DNA of 64,000 nt from Streptomyces sp. DG2A-72 (GTDB lineage Bacteria > Actinomycetota > Actinomycetes > Streptomycetales > Streptomycetaceae). Below are positions 14,993-23,908 of this stretch, piece by piece. The stretch spans positions 5,976,001 through 6,040,000 of the forward strand of contig NZ_JASTLC010000001.1 of the NCBI RefSeq assembly GCF_030499575.1, read 5' to 3'. The notes under the pieces are model-generated. The model did not search any database. It was not told the DNA's origin and worked only from the letters and a program-made list of their open reading frames with translations. Positions within the stretch are counted from its first letter, which is position 1, and each line of letters opens with the position of its first letter. Position numbers and translations under genes: made by a program.

Positions 14993-17929
14993 ATGAGCTC
15001 GTACGGTCTCGGACGACGCCAGTTCCTGGCCACCGCTGTCGGTGTCGCCGCCGCCTGGACCCAGGTTTCCGGGAACGCCGTTGCCGCCCCGCAGCTGAAG
15101 CAGGCCGCACGTGGCAATTTCGTGCGTGTCTGGCTGACGGACGTGTCGGCCGACAAATGGGTTGCTGGCCAAAGCGATGTGCTGTTCCAGGCGAAGAGAA
15201 CAGCCAACCCGCTGACGATCAAGATCGACGACAGCGTCAAGTACCAAAAGGTCCAAGGCTTCGGGGCGGCTATGACCGATTCCTCCGCCTGGCTCATCGA
15301 CAAGCTGTCCACTGCTGAGCGGACCAAGCTGATGAACAAGCTGTTTGATCCCTCGAAGGGCATCGGCCTCAGCCTGCTCCGCTCTCCGATGGGCGCCACG
15401 GATTTCAACGCGTCCGGGAACTACTCCTACAATGACATGCCGGCGGGACAAACGGATCCGACGCTGTCCAACTTCTCCATCCAGCATGATGCGCCGTACA
15501 TCATTCCGGCATTGCGGCAGGCCCTCTCGCTCAATCCGTCCATCAAAATCATGGCCAACCCGTGGAGCCCGCCAGGCTGGATGAAGACCTCCGACTCCAT
15601 GATAGGAGGCACTCTCAAGAGCGAGTACACGTCAGCGCTGGCCAACTACTTCGTAAAGTTCATCCAAGCCTACGGCGAAGCCGGCGTGCCCATCGCCTAC
15701 ATTTCGCCGCAAAATGAGCCCATGGGAACTCCCACCTGGCCCGGCATGTTCCTGTCCGCTTACCAGGAGTCCGAGTTGATCCAGGAGATCGGCAAGGCGT
15801 TCGAGGCCAACGGAATTTCTACGAAGATTCTGGCGTGGGACCACAACTGGGATGTGCCCTCGTACCCCGAGACCATTTTCAGCGACCCCGCTGCCGCCAA
15901 GTACACCGCGGGAACCGGATGGCACATCTACAGCGGCAACCCGAACTACCAGACTCTGGTCCACAACGACTACCCGAATAAAGAAACCTACATCACGGAA
16001 GCCACCGGAGGCATTTGGCAGGACAGCAAGCAGACAGCGTTCAGCGAAGCACTCGGTACGTGGATCATCAAGGGCACGCGCAATTGGGCGAACGGGGTGA
16101 TGCTGTGGAACATCGCACTCGACCCCGATATGGGTCCGCTCAACAGCGACACCGACGGTATACCCATGCTTCGGGGCTTGCTCACGATCGATCCGGCCGA
16201 CGGAAGGGTTTCCTACAATGTGGACTACTACGCCCTCGCTCACGCCAGCAGGTTCGTCAAACCTGGAGCGCGTCGGATCTACTCGAACACCTTCGGGGAA
16301 GGAAGCATAGAGAACGTTGCGTTCCAGAACCCGGACGGATCGAAGGTCCTGATCGCGTACAACTCGGGAAGCGCAGCGAAAACCTTCAGCGTTGCCGACG
16401 GGACGCACTCTTTCGACTACACCCTGAACGCCGGCGACGCCGTCACCTTCACGTACTCCGGACCTGAGCAGAGCGGCCGTACCCCTGCAGCGACCAAGGT
16501 CTCGGATCCGACACACGACTTTACGTTCAAGTCGACGTCCGGTCCGGTTACTGTCACGTACGATCCGGCACTACTGCCCTATCAAAATGCAATCCGTAAC
16601 GGAAACAAGCTGGTCACGTATTCCCTGCCGATCGGAGCTTCTGTAGAGGCGACAGGAAGGGCGCTGAGCCGTAGCAAGTGGACCGCCACGGCTTCGGCGC
16701 AGGCGGATTGGGGTGTGGCCGCGAACGCGATAGACGGTGACATCAATACACTGTGGAGTCTCGGGCATGGGACGACGAGTGGCGACTGGTTCCAGATCGA
16801 TCTGGGAAGCCCTACGAGCTTCAATAAGATCGTCCTCGACACGGGCGTAAACAATTCGTTCGACTACGTCACTAAGTATCAGATATATGTGTCGAACGAT
16901 GGTGCCGATTGGGGCAGCGCGATTGCAAACGGCAGCGGAGGCATAGGAAAGACAGCCGTCACATTGCCGACACGGACGGCCCGGTACATTCGCATCGTCA
17001 GTGCCGCGACATCCGGTTTCTGGTGGGCCATCGGTGACATCAACGTGTACGGGTCTTCGCGTGGAACCGGTTCGATCACAGCTCCGGCAGCGGTATCAAA
17101 GGGCCTCCAGGTGAAGACCTGGACCAGCAAGGAAGGGACGCAGGTTACCGTAGTATTCAACGGGACCGCTGGAAGTAAGAGTTTCAAGATATCCACCGAC
17201 GGCTCGTATACTTATACGCTGCCGAGCGGGACCTCGGCGATGTTCACAACCAAGAAGTTGTCGAGCTTCCCGACGTCGGTCTTCAGCGGTTTGACGCCGA
17301 ATCGAGGCATACCGCGCGCCGAGTTCACGATTCGCGGTTCTGGTTTCGGTGACGCGCAGGGATTGGGCACGGTGTATTTCGGATCAAGCTATGCCGAAAT
17401 AGGTAGCTGGTCGGACACGAGCATCAGCGCTTACGTTCCCAAGGGGCTTCCGTCGGGGAAGGTTACGGTTTCTGTGAAGGGAACCAGTGGAGTGGATGCA
17501 GGTGGATCTTCGTTCGACGTCATCGATCTAGGTCCTGCGCTGCCGCGGACGGGCTGGACCGCAACGGCTTCGGACGCAAATCAGTGGGATGCGCCCGGAA
17601 GCATGCTCGATGGCGATTCTGGTACTCGGTACAGCTCCGGAACGGGGCAGTACGACGGCCTCTGGGTCCAAGTGGACATGGGGCAGACGCAGACGTTCAA
17701 CAAGATTGTGCTGGACGTCGGCGGCAGTGTCAGCGACTATGCGCGGACCGCAGACGTATACGTATCCACGGAGGGAACCGACTGGACCAAGGTTTCTTCC
17801 GTAGCAGACGGCCAACGAGTCCACCTGGTCTCCTTCCCGACGCAGACAGCTCGCTACATCAAGGTCGTCAATACCGACAATGTTGCGCGTAGCTGGTGGT
17901 CAATCGCAGAATTCAACGTCTACAACTGA
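14993..17929 (+). CDS. Secreted GH30 glycosidase with two F5/8C carbohydrate-binding domains
   Basis: 978-residue multidomain enzyme. The N-terminus (GRRQFLATAVGVAAA) is a twin-arginine signal. A GH30 catalytic domain spans about residues 60-480, with acid/base Glu242 in ISPQNEP and nucleophile Glu336 in YITEATGG. Then come an F5/8 type C (CBM32-like) domain (about 556-686), a linker, an IPT/TIG Ig-like domain (about 762-845) and a second F5/8C domain to the end. GH30 members of this kind cleave beta-1,6-glucan, glucosylceramide or related glycans. An AGGAGG site precedes the ATG. Base composition is clearly less GC-rich than its neighbours (for example the stretch 15960-16300), pointing to recent transfer. 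Confidence 0.9.
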   Translation: MSSYGLGRRQFLATAVGVAAAWTQVSGNAVAAPQLKQAARGNFVRVWLTDVSADKWVAGQSDVLFQAKRTANPLTIKIDDSVKYQKVQGFGAAMTDSSAWLIDKLSTAERTKLMNKLFDPSKGIGLSLLRSPMGATDFNASGNYSYNDMPAGQTDPTLSNFSIQHDAPYIIPALRQALSLNPSIKIMANPWSPPGWMKTSDSMIGGTLKSEYTSALANYFVKFIQAYGEAGVPIAYISPQNEPMGTPTWPGMFLSAYQESELIQEIGKAFEANGISTKILAWDHNWDVPSYPETIFSDPAAAKYTAGTGWHIYSGNPNYQTLVHNDYPNKETYITEATGGIWQDSKQTAFSEALGTWIIKGTRNWANGVMLWNIALDPDMGPLNSDTDGIPMLRGLLTIDPADGRVSYNVDYYALAHASRFVKPGARRIYSNTFGEGSIENVAFQNPDGSKVLIAYNSGSAAKTFSVADGTHSFDYTLNAGDAVTFTYSGPEQSGRTPAATKVSDPTHDFTFKSTSGPVTVTYDPALLPYQNAIRNGNKLVTYSLPIGASVEATGRALSRSKWTATASAQADWGVAANAIDGDINTLWSLGHGTTSGDWFQIDLGSPTSFNKIVLDTGVNNSFDYVTKYQIYVSNDGADWGSAIANGSGGIGKTAVTLPTRTARYIRIVSAATSGFWWAIGDINVYGSSRGTGSITAPAAVSKGLQVKTWTSKEGTQVTVVFNGTAGSKSFKISTDGSYTYTLPSGTSAMFTTKKLSSFPTSVFSGLTPNRGIPRAEFTIRGSGFGDAQGLGTVYFGSSYAEIGSWSDTSISAYVPKGLPSGKVTVSVKGTSGVDAGGSSFDVIDLGPALPRTGWTATASDANQWDAPGSMLDGDSGTRYSSGTGQYDGLWVQVDMGQTQTFNKIVLDVGGSVSDYARTADVYVSTEGTDWTKVSSVADGQRVHLVSFPTQTARYIKVVNTDNVARSWWSIAEFNVYN

Positions 17930-18186
17930 CCTCGGGCTTTCATGTGGGGTGATCGTTGACCTTGCCCCGACACAGAGCCGGCGCCAGCGTTGCCGTAGGG
18001 CCGGATCCGACCCCGGTACCACACCCCCTGCACACAGGCACCACCCAACCCTCATCCTGCACAACACGAGGAGGCACCACTTGAGAGGCCCGCGCTCAGC
18101 CGTGGGCAAAGGACAACACCGCGCCAGGCGGGTGGGCGTTGTCCGCGATCGCTGCTGTCGGCCGACGGCAGTCGGCGGTTCAACGG
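17930..18186. other. Intergenic region, no gene seen
   Basis: No supported coding sequence. A 9-bp match to half of the TGTCA-type operator (ATCGTTGAC, near 17951) is likely coincidental. The region separates the GH30 gene from a stretch of gene remnants. Confidence 0.4.
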
Positions 18187-18447
18187 CTAGCGATCAGTTC
18201 CGGAGGTCCTGATCATGACGGCGTACACCGGGGAGTCGGCGAACGGCTGCTGCTCGCCGACCTTCGTGTACCCCCATGATTCGTACAGTTCTTGCACCTT
18301 GGGCTGGGTCACGTCGACCAGGAGGACGGCGAGGTCTTCCGTGCGCTCCTTCAGCAGCGCTTCTTGGAGGCGTTCGGAGATGCCCTGTTTTGCCGGCGAG
18401 GGCGCACCTGGCGTTTTGTCGTTGCTTGACCGTAGTGGCCTGGTCAA
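18187..18447 (-). pseudogene. Truncated GNAT acetyltransferase
   Basis: The last 65 residues match the end of a GNAT N-acetyltransferase: ERLQEALLKERTEDLAVLLV, then LYESWGYTKVGEQQPFADSP and the terminal strand VYAVMIRT. The N-terminal half, including the first strands and the acetyl-CoA loop start, is missing. The sequence before GISERL is unrelated, low-complexity and joins a different frame. It appears to be a 3' remnant of a once longer gene. Confidence 0.65.
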
Positions 18448-18696
18448 GAGACTTCCGAAGCCAAGGCGCGGAGATTGGGGACGAGTTCGGGGTGATCACC
18501 GCGGGGACGAGGAGGGAGTACCCCAGCAGCATGGCGGCGTCGTAGCCGGCTGGTGTGCCGGGCATGTCGAGGTAGCGCGGGACGCTGCGGTCCACCCACT
18601 CCTGCCGTACGGCCACGACGCCTTCACGGAAGCGGAGGCCGAGGCGGAAGACGACGCTGACCCGCCCGCCGCCCAGGGCACATCAGTGCCCCCAGT
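18448..18696. other. Decayed coding sequence on the minus strand
   Basis: The minus strand is open at about 18480-18616 and encodes a protein-like stretch (QEWVDRSVPRYLDMPGTPAG, then YDAAMLLGYSLLVP) that stops making sense before it meets the GNAT remnant in another frame. I do not recognise the family. It is best read as debris of one or more broken genes. Confidence 0.35.
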
Positions 18697-18782
18697 GAAA
18701 CCCCAGCTCAGGGCCACACAAGGCAATAAGGCTGATGCCCCGCCTCATGCAGCCGATGGCTGAAGTCCTGTCACTCATGCAG
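18697..18782. repeat. 86-bp direct repeat, left copy (gene 3' end remnant)
   Basis: Matches 27881-27966 at all but about five of 86 positions. In the right copy this is the last 25 or so codons and stop of the conserved gene at 27892. Here, read on the minus strand, the same codons end in HRLHEAGHQPYCLVWP and stop, but a TGA replaces a TGG codon and homology ends at once upstream. The repeats bracket the biotin/Pxp gene cluster. Confidence 0.85.
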
Positions 18783-18909
18783 CGAATGGGAGCTGCAGGG
18801 GGTTGACCTGGGGTTTCTCCGTGAAGAGTGCGTTGTCGTCGTCCACGGCCGCGCCGATGAGCTCACGTGCGAGATGCCACCAACCTGCAGTCCGACTGCG
18901 GTACCTCGC
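18783..18909. other. Intergenic region after BioY, no gene seen
   Basis: Lies between the left direct repeat and the BioY stop codon. I see no gene, hairpin or integrase remnant in these 127 bp. Confidence 0.35.
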
Positions 18910-19503
18910 TCACGGACGGATGCGTGCCACTCCCCGCCACGCCAGTGGCAGCAGTCCCGCCGCCACCGCTGTCTTGAGGGCGTCGGTGACCAGGAAGGGG
19001 GTGACGCCCTTCGCGATGGCGTCCTGGAGGCCGAGGTGCAGGTGCAGGGCCAGCCAGGTGGCTCCGGTCAGGTAGATGACGGTATTGCCGAGGGCCATCA
19101 GGCCGATGGTGCCGACGACGCTGCGGTCGTTGCCGCGGCGGGCGAGTTCGCCGACGAGCAGGGCGGCGAGGACGAAACCGACGATGTAGCCGAAGGCCGG
19201 GCCGCCTGCGCCATGGCTGTGGTCGGCGAACCAGGGGACTCCGGCGGCGCCCGCGGCGAGGTAGAGGACCATCGAAGCGGCCCCGCGTGCGGTGCCGAGT
19301 GCCGCGCCGGTGAGGAGGACGGCCAGGGTCTGGAGGGTGAAGGGGACCGGGCTGAGCGGGGTCTGGAGGGAGACCTGCGCGGCGAGGCCGGTGAGACCGG
19401 CGCCGCCGGTGACAAGGAGAGTGTCGCGGAGCAGGGCCGAACCCGGGATGCGGTCGGCGAGTACTCCCGGCCGGGTCAGAGGCTGGAGGGTGGCAGTGGC
19501 CAT
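18910..19503 (-). CDS. bioY: BioY-type biotin transporter
   Basis: 197-residue membrane protein of the BioY family, the biotin-binding S component of energy-coupling factor importers. Five to six hydrophobic helices are visible. Family features are the region QVSLQTPLSPVPFTLQTLAV near residue 43, ARGAASMVLYLAAGAAGVPWF and the late segment IYLTGATWLAL with AIAKGVTPFLVTDALKTAVA. BioY can work alone or with shared EcfA/EcfT subunits; none are encoded here. It follows the biotin carrier gene by 58 bp, so this operon brings its own supply of the cofactor that its carboxylase needs. Confidence 0.92.
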   Translation of the reverse strand: MATATLQPLTRPGVLADRIPGSALLRDTLLVTGGAGLTGLAAQVSLQTPLSPVPFTLQTLAVLLTGAALGTARGAASMVLYLAAGAAGVPWFADHSHGAGGPAFGYIVGFVLAALLVGELARRGNDRSVVGTIGLMALGNTVIYLTGATWLALHLHLGLQDAIAKGVTPFLVTDALKTAVAAGLLPLAWRGVARIRP

Positions 19504-19561
19504 GGAAGTGGGTTCCGTTCTCGGGGACTTGGCGGGCTCGGGGGAGTGGAGGCAGGCGGGC

Positions 19562-19777
19562 TCAGGAGATCTCGGCGATCAGGGCGCCCTCTTCGAGGAC
19601 GTCGCCCTCGCTGATGGCGAGCTTGGTGACGGTGCCCGCGGTGTCCGCCTCGACGGGGATCTCCATCTTCATCGATTCGAGGATCGCGAGCTGGTCGCCG
19701 ACGGCGACGACGCTGCCCTCGGTGACCAGCACCTTCCATACGTTGGCGGCGAGGTCTGCGGTGATCTGCTGGGCCAT
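19562..19777 (-). CDS. Free-standing biotin carrier (BCCP-type) protein
   Basis: 71-residue protein consisting of a single biotinyl-lipoyl domain with the biotinylation motif ESMKMEIPV; the central Lys carries biotin. It ends in GDVLEEGALIAEIS, the last half of the barrel. The ATG at 19777 has a GGAGA site; a longer open frame upstream lies over the biotin carboxylase gene and is spurious. The protein would shuttle carboxybiotin between the biotin carboxylase at 19788-21149 and a carboxyltransferase. Unlike BCCPs of fatty acid synthesis it lacks the long Pro/Ala-rich N-terminus. Confidence 0.92.
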   Translation of the reverse strand: MAQQITADLAANVWKVLVTEGSVVAVGDQLAILESMKMEIPVEADTAGTVTKLAISEGDVLEEGALIAEIS

Positions 19778-19787
19778 CGGGGGTCTC

Positions 19788-21149
19788 CTAACGTTCCTGG
19801 CGGGGGGCGCGCATGCGGGTGACGAGGCCGGTGGTGTAGGTGCCGTCGGCGAAGGCGGGTTCGTCGAGGAGTTCGGTGAAGAACGGCAGGTTGTTCTTGG
19901 GCCCGCTGATGGCGAAGGACGCGAGCGCGTCACGTGCCCGGGCGAGTGCCTCCTCACGAGAGTCCGCGTGCACGATCAGCTTCGCCATGAGCGAGTCGTA
20001 CGCCGGTGTCACCTTGGTGGCCTCGGCGTATCCGGAGTCGACGCGCACGCCCTCTCCGGTGGGCTCGACCCATGCGGCGACCGCGCCGGGGCCGGGCAGG
20101 AACCGGATCGGGTCCTCGGCGTTGACCCTGAACTCGACCGCGTGGCCTCGCGGTTGTACGGCCGTGAGGTCCACGGTCGGTGGCAGTCCGGACGCCACGC
20201 GCAGTTGCTCCTCGACCAGGTCGACGCCGAACACCGCCTCGGTGACGGGGTGTTCGACCTGGAGCCGGGTGTTCATCTCCAGGAAGACGAAGTCCTGGGC
20301 GCCCGTCTCGCCGTACACCAGACACTCCACGGTCCCGGCGTTGCGGTAGCCGACGGCCTTGCCGACCTCGGCGGCGGCGGTGAGCATGCGCTCGCGCAGC
20401 GAGGGGTCGAGTGCGGGTGAGGGGCTCTCCTCGACCAGTTTCTGGTTGCGGCGCTGCACGGAACAGTTGCGCTCGCCGAGGGCCACCACCGTGCCGTCGG
20501 CGAGTCCGAGGATCTGTACCTCGATGTGCCGGGCGTCGGGGTAGTAGCGCTCCAGGAGGATGCCGGGATCGCCGAACAGCCGGGCGGCGAAGCCGGACAC
20601 GGCCGTGTACTGCTTGCGCAGCTCCGCCTCGTCGGTGGCGATGCCCATGCCCATGCCACCGCCACCCGCGGACGCCTTGACCATGATCGGGTAGCCGATG
20701 TCCGCCGCGGCGACCACGGCGGTGGCCTCGTCGGTCACCGGGTCGACGGTGCCGGGCGCGACGGGCATCCCGGTGGCGGCGACCGCGTTCCGGGCGTTGA
20801 TCTTGTCGCCCATCAGGTCGATGACCTCGGGGTCCGGGCCGACCCAGACCAGGCCCGACTCCCGCACCCGGCGGGCGAACTCGGCGTTCTCGGAGAGGAA
20901 TCCGTAGCCGGGGTGAATGGCCGCCGCGCCCGTCTTCAGGGCGGCTCGCAGGACCCGGTCGGCATTGCGATACGACTCCGCGGGCGCCGCCGGACCGATC
21001 TCCACCGCTTCGTCGGCCTCGGCCACGAACGGCAGTCCGGCGTCGACATCGCTGTGCACGGCGATCGTACGGATGCCGAGCCGGCGGGCGGTGCGGATGA
21101 TGCGGCGGGCGATCTCGCCCCGGTTGGCGATCAGCAACGACTCGATCAC
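19788..21149 (-). CDS. Biotin carboxylase (AccC-type) subunit
   Basis: 453-residue ATP-grasp enzyme that carboxylates biotin on its carrier with bicarbonate and ATP. The N-terminal IANRGEIARRIIRTARRLGI, the glycine-rich ATP loop KASAGGGGMGMGIA near 165 and the catalytic segment FLEMNTRLQVEHPVTE near 290 are all intact. It starts within the 3' end of pxpA (ATGA-type overlap) and ends 10 bp before the carrier gene. The partners here are not an acyl-CoA carboxyltransferase but AHS1/AHS2 proteins, so acetyl-CoA or propionyl-CoA is unlikely to be the acceptor. The domain matches the BC part of urea carboxylase in function. Confidence 0.93.
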   Translation of the reverse strand: MIESLLIANRGEIARRIIRTARRLGIRTIAVHSDVDAGLPFVAEADEAVEIGPAAPAESYRNADRVLRAALKTGAAAIHPGYGFLSENAEFARRVRESGLVWVGPDPEVIDLMGDKINARNAVAATGMPVAPGTVDPVTDEATAVVAAADIGYPIMVKASAGGGGMGMGIATDEAELRKQYTAVSGFAARLFGDPGILLERYYPDARHIEVQILGLADGTVVALGERNCSVQRRNQKLVEESPSPALDPSLRERMLTAAAEVGKAVGYRNAGTVECLVYGETGAQDFVFLEMNTRLQVEHPVTEAVFGVDLVEEQLRVASGLPPTVDLTAVQPRGHAVEFRVNAEDPIRFLPGPGAVAAWVEPTGEGVRVDSGYAEATKVTPAYDSLMAKLIVHADSREEALARARDALASFAISGPKNNLPFFTELLDEPAFADGTYTTGLVTRMRAPRQER

Positions 21150-21925
21150 GGCGTCACCACCAGGTCTGCCAGCGGCACTGTTTCGATGCCGTGTTCAACG
21201 AACGCCGTGTGTACGGCGGTTGCGGTCTCCACCGCGTTGGGCGCGTCCCCGTGCAGGCACAGGGAGAGGGCGTCGACATCGAGCTCCGTTCCCTCGTTCG
21301 CCTCGACCTTGCGCTCCAGCACCATGCGCACCGCACGGCGGGCGACGAGGTCCGGGTCCCAGGCGAGCTTGACCGGCTCGATGACGAGGTGTCCGGAGCC
21401 GTCGTAGTGCAGGTCGGGGAAGGCTTCCGGGACGAGCGTGATGCCCTCGGCGGCGACGGCGTCCGTGGTGCTGCGGTTGAGCAGCATCAGCGGCAGGGAC
21501 GGGTCGGTCTTGGCGACGGCACGGGCGACGGCGGCGGCCAGTCGTGGGTCCTCGGAGGCCATGACGTACAGGGCGCCGTGCGGTTTCACGTGGGCGAGCC
21601 GCCCGTCCGCCGACCGTACGAAGGCGTCCAGCGCGCCGAGTTGGTAGAGGCAGTAGTCCTCCAGGTCCTCGGGCGCGACCGTCATGCGGCGTCGCCCGAA
21701 ACCCATCAGGTCGGGGAAGGCCAGGTGGGCGCCGACGGCCAGGCCGTGCTCCACGGCCGCTGCGACGGTACGGCGGATGGTGGGCGGGTCGCCGGCGTGG
21801 TAGCCGGTGGCGATGTTGACCGAGGTGAGGTACGGCATCATGCCCAGGTCGTCGCCGAGGCTCCAGCGGCCGAAGCTCTCGCCCATGTCACAGTTGATGT
21901 CGATGCGGGGGGAGGTGCCGGCCAT
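21146..21925 (-). CDS. pxpA: 5-oxoprolinase subunit A (LamB/YcsF family)
   Basis: 259-residue LamB/YcsF protein. Signature motifs are DINCDMGESFGRWSLGDD at the N-terminus, NIATGYHAGDP, VGAHLAFPDLMGFGRR, HVKPHGALY and the late SLCLHGDAPNAV. In PxpABC, PxpA is the metal-independent-looking TIM-barrel partner of the ATP-dependent opening of 5-oxoproline to glutamate. The gene overlaps both neighbours by 1-4 bp, so translation is coupled. Association with a biotin carboxylase suggests a related but distinct lactam or cyclic ureide as substrate; this is inference. Confidence 0.92.
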   Translation of the reverse strand: MAGTSPRIDINCDMGESFGRWSLGDDLGMMPYLTSVNIATGYHAGDPPTIRRTVAAAVEHGLAVGAHLAFPDLMGFGRRRMTVAPEDLEDYCLYQLGALDAFVRSADGRLAHVKPHGALYVMASEDPRLAAAVARAVAKTDPSLPLMLLNRSTTDAVAAEGITLVPEAFPDLHYDGSGHLVIEPVKLAWDPDLVARRAVRMVLERKVEANEGTELDVDALSLCLHGDAPNAVETATAVHTAFVEHGIETVPLADLVVTP

Positions 21926-22911
21926 CAGAGTTCCTCGTAGTGCTGGGGGTCGGTGGTGTAGTCGGCGCGGGCGGCGAGCGAGAGTGCCTCGTCGAGGGAG
22001 ACCTCGCGGAAGCGGATGGTGTCGCGGCCCGGCCGCAGCTGGCCGGTCTTCCACAGGCCGGCTTGCACGACCGTGCCGATGACGGTGAAGCCGCCGGCGG
22101 TCGGCCCGTCGGGGCCGAGGATGACGGGGACGTCGCCGTTGGTGTTGATGCCGCCGAACGGGTAGCTGCCGTCGAGCACGTTGGAGGGGTGGCCGCCGGC
22201 GACACCTCCCGACGGCCGGGCCCACTGGAAGCGGTGGGCCTGGAGGCGGGTGCCGACGCGGTTGGCGTTGAGGTCGACCTTCCACTCGCGACCCAGCAGG
22301 TCCTTCCAGTCCTGTTCAGTGAGGAAGTCGGGGTTGGCGTGCGGGCCGCGCATCACCTCGACCTCCCAGTCGTTGGCCAGAGCCGGGCGTAGGGCCGTGG
22401 GGACACGCAGCCGGGCGGGCTCGGGCGCGTGCAGGGCGTGCAGGACATCGCCCTTGGCCAGCGCGCGGCCTTCCACTCCGCCGATGCCGCCCATCGTGTA
22501 GGTGGCGCGGGAGCCGAGCACGGTGGGCACGTCGATGCCGCCGGCCACCGCCAGGTACAGGCGGAAACCCGGGCCCTTGACGATCGCGCACTTGATCTCG
22601 TCGCCCGGGACGACCCGGACGGTCTCCCACAGCGGCATCGGCTCACCGTTGAGGGTGATGCCCGAGCCCTCGGCGCCGGTGACGGCCACCGACGTCGCCG
22701 CGAGCACGTTCAGGGTCAGGCGGCCCATGGGGATCTCCAGGGCGGCGGCCCCGACGTCGTTGCCGACGAGGGAGTTGGCGACGCGGAAGGAGAGGTGGTC
22801 CATCGGCCCGGCCGGGAAGAAGCCCCTGGACTGCAGGCCCCGGCGGCCCGGGTAGTCCTGCACCAGGGTCTGCAGCCCGGGCGAGACCACGTCGAAGACG
22901 GCAGTCGACAT
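21925..22911 (-). CDS. AHS2 / PxpC-type carboxyltransferase-domain protein
   Basis: 328-residue protein of the AHS2 family, which is found as PxpC of 5-oxoprolinase, as KipA, and as a domain of urea carboxylase. Conserved parts include VVSPGLQTLVQDYPGRRGLQ, PAGPMDHLSFRVANSLVGN, LYLAVAGGIDVPTVLGSRAT and SNVLDGSYPFGGINTNGDVP. In urea carboxylase the AHS1 and AHS2 parts together transfer carboxylate from biotin to urea. It lies head-to-tail with the AHS1 gene at 22912 with no gap, in keeping with a heterodimer. Confidence 0.9.
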   Translation of the reverse strand: MSTAVFDVVSPGLQTLVQDYPGRRGLQSRGFFPAGPMDHLSFRVANSLVGNDVGAAALEIPMGRLTLNVLAATSVAVTGAEGSGITLNGEPMPLWETVRVVPGDEIKCAIVKGPGFRLYLAVAGGIDVPTVLGSRATYTMGGIGGVEGRALAKGDVLHALHAPEPARLRVPTALRPALANDWEVEVMRGPHANPDFLTEQDWKDLLGREWKVDLNANRVGTRLQAHRFQWARPSGGVAGGHPSNVLDGSYPFGGINTNGDVPVILGPDGPTAGGFTVIGTVVQAGLWKTGQLRPGRDTIRFREVSLDEALSLAARADYTTDPQHYEEL

Positions 22912-23874
22912 TTACGGCACCTCCATACGGGCGGCCGCCGCCTCGCGGGCGGTGCGCAGCGTGTCGGCCTCGGCGCGCACCGCTTCGGCGCGCTCCAGGT
23001 AGTCGGCGACCGAGAACGGATCGTCCTCGATCATGTACTCGTAGCGGTTCTCCAGCACGTCCCGGCGGGCGGCGAGCAACTGGTCCTCGCTCACCCGCAG
23101 GAACCGCACGCGGTCGCCGGGGCGGATCAGCAGCGGGTCCTCGCGGAAGACGTCGTGCCGGGCGAGGATGTCGTAGACGGGCACGGTGCGGCCGAAGAGC
23201 TGGTAGCCGCCCGGGGACTCCACCGGGTAGATGGCCACGCAGGGGCCGCCGATGCCGACCGCGCCCTCGGCGGTCCAGGTGCGGGTCGGGTTGTATTTCG
23301 GCACGGTGATGGCGTTGCGGGGGTCGAGCGGGAACATGAACGGCAGGCCCGGGAAGAAGCCGGTGTAGGCGTTCCACCACTCGGTGCCGGTGACGGTCTC
23401 GTACAGCGCCTCGGGGCCGTCGAGCCCGTTGTACTCCACGATGTAGTCGATGTTGGAGTTGTCGCGAACGTTCGGGGCGTCCTGCCGGATGGTGGTGGCG
23501 TAGCGCCGTACGGCCTCCCGGCTCTCCGCGTCGGCGAAGGCGATCGGCAGCGTGATGAGCCGGCTCGGGATGGTCAGGGAGCGGACGGACTCCTGGGCGT
23601 CGTGCACCTCCTCCAGGGCTGCGATGAGATCCTTGCGGTCGATGGCAGCCGGCTCGTACTGCACGAGCAGGGAGCGGAAGCCGGGGGCGCCCTCCACCAG
23701 GCCGGGCACCGGGTGTGCGGCCAGGCGGGCGGAGACGGCGGTGACGAAGAAGTTCAGTTCCAGGTCGAGTGCCATCTCGCCGTACTCGACGAGCACGTAC
23801 CGGTCGCCCGCGGCGCGGTAGGTGATGGCGGGCCGGTCGGTGTCGGCGGCCCGGCTGTGGATGATCGCGGTCAC
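22912..23874 (-). CDS. AHS1 / PxpB-type carboxyltransferase-domain protein
   Basis: 320-residue AHS1 (KipI/PxpB) family protein. Recognisable parts are GDRYVLVEYGEMALDLELNF, the central TGFFPGLPFMFPLDPRN and GGPCVAIYPVESPGGYQLFG with TRTVPVYDI-like sequence after it. It is longer than typical PxpB (about 220-240): extra sequence lies at about 125-180 and at the charged C-terminus (YLERAEAVRAEADTLRTARE, probably helical). That length resembles the AHS1 part of urea carboxylase. It would form the carboxyltransferase with the 21925 product. The start at 23874 lies 35 bp after the permease stop. Confidence 0.88.
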   Translation of the reverse strand: MTAIIHSRAADTDRPAITYRAAGDRYVLVEYGEMALDLELNFFVTAVSARLAAHPVPGLVEGAPGFRSLLVQYEPAAIDRKDLIAALEEVHDAQESVRSLTIPSRLITLPIAFADAESREAVRRYATTIRQDAPNVRDNSNIDYIVEYNGLDGPEALYETVTGTEWWNAYTGFFPGLPFMFPLDPRNAITVPKYNPTRTWTAEGAVGIGGPCVAIYPVESPGGYQLFGRTVPVYDILARHDVFREDPLLIRPGDRVRFLRVSEDQLLAARRDVLENRYEYMIEDDPFSVADYLERAEAVRAEADTLRTAREAAAARMEVP

Positions 23875-23908
23875 GGGTCCTCTTTCTTTCGGAGGCTGGG
23901 CGGCGGTC

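Noticed and set aside
14852..15487. Minus-strand gene overlapping the GH32/GH30 junction
   Set aside because: Open only as antisense of two well-supported genes and without any recognisable motif.
19788..23874. Plain urea amidolyase
   Set aside because: No allophanate hydrolase amidase-signature domain is present, and PxpA is not part of the urea route.
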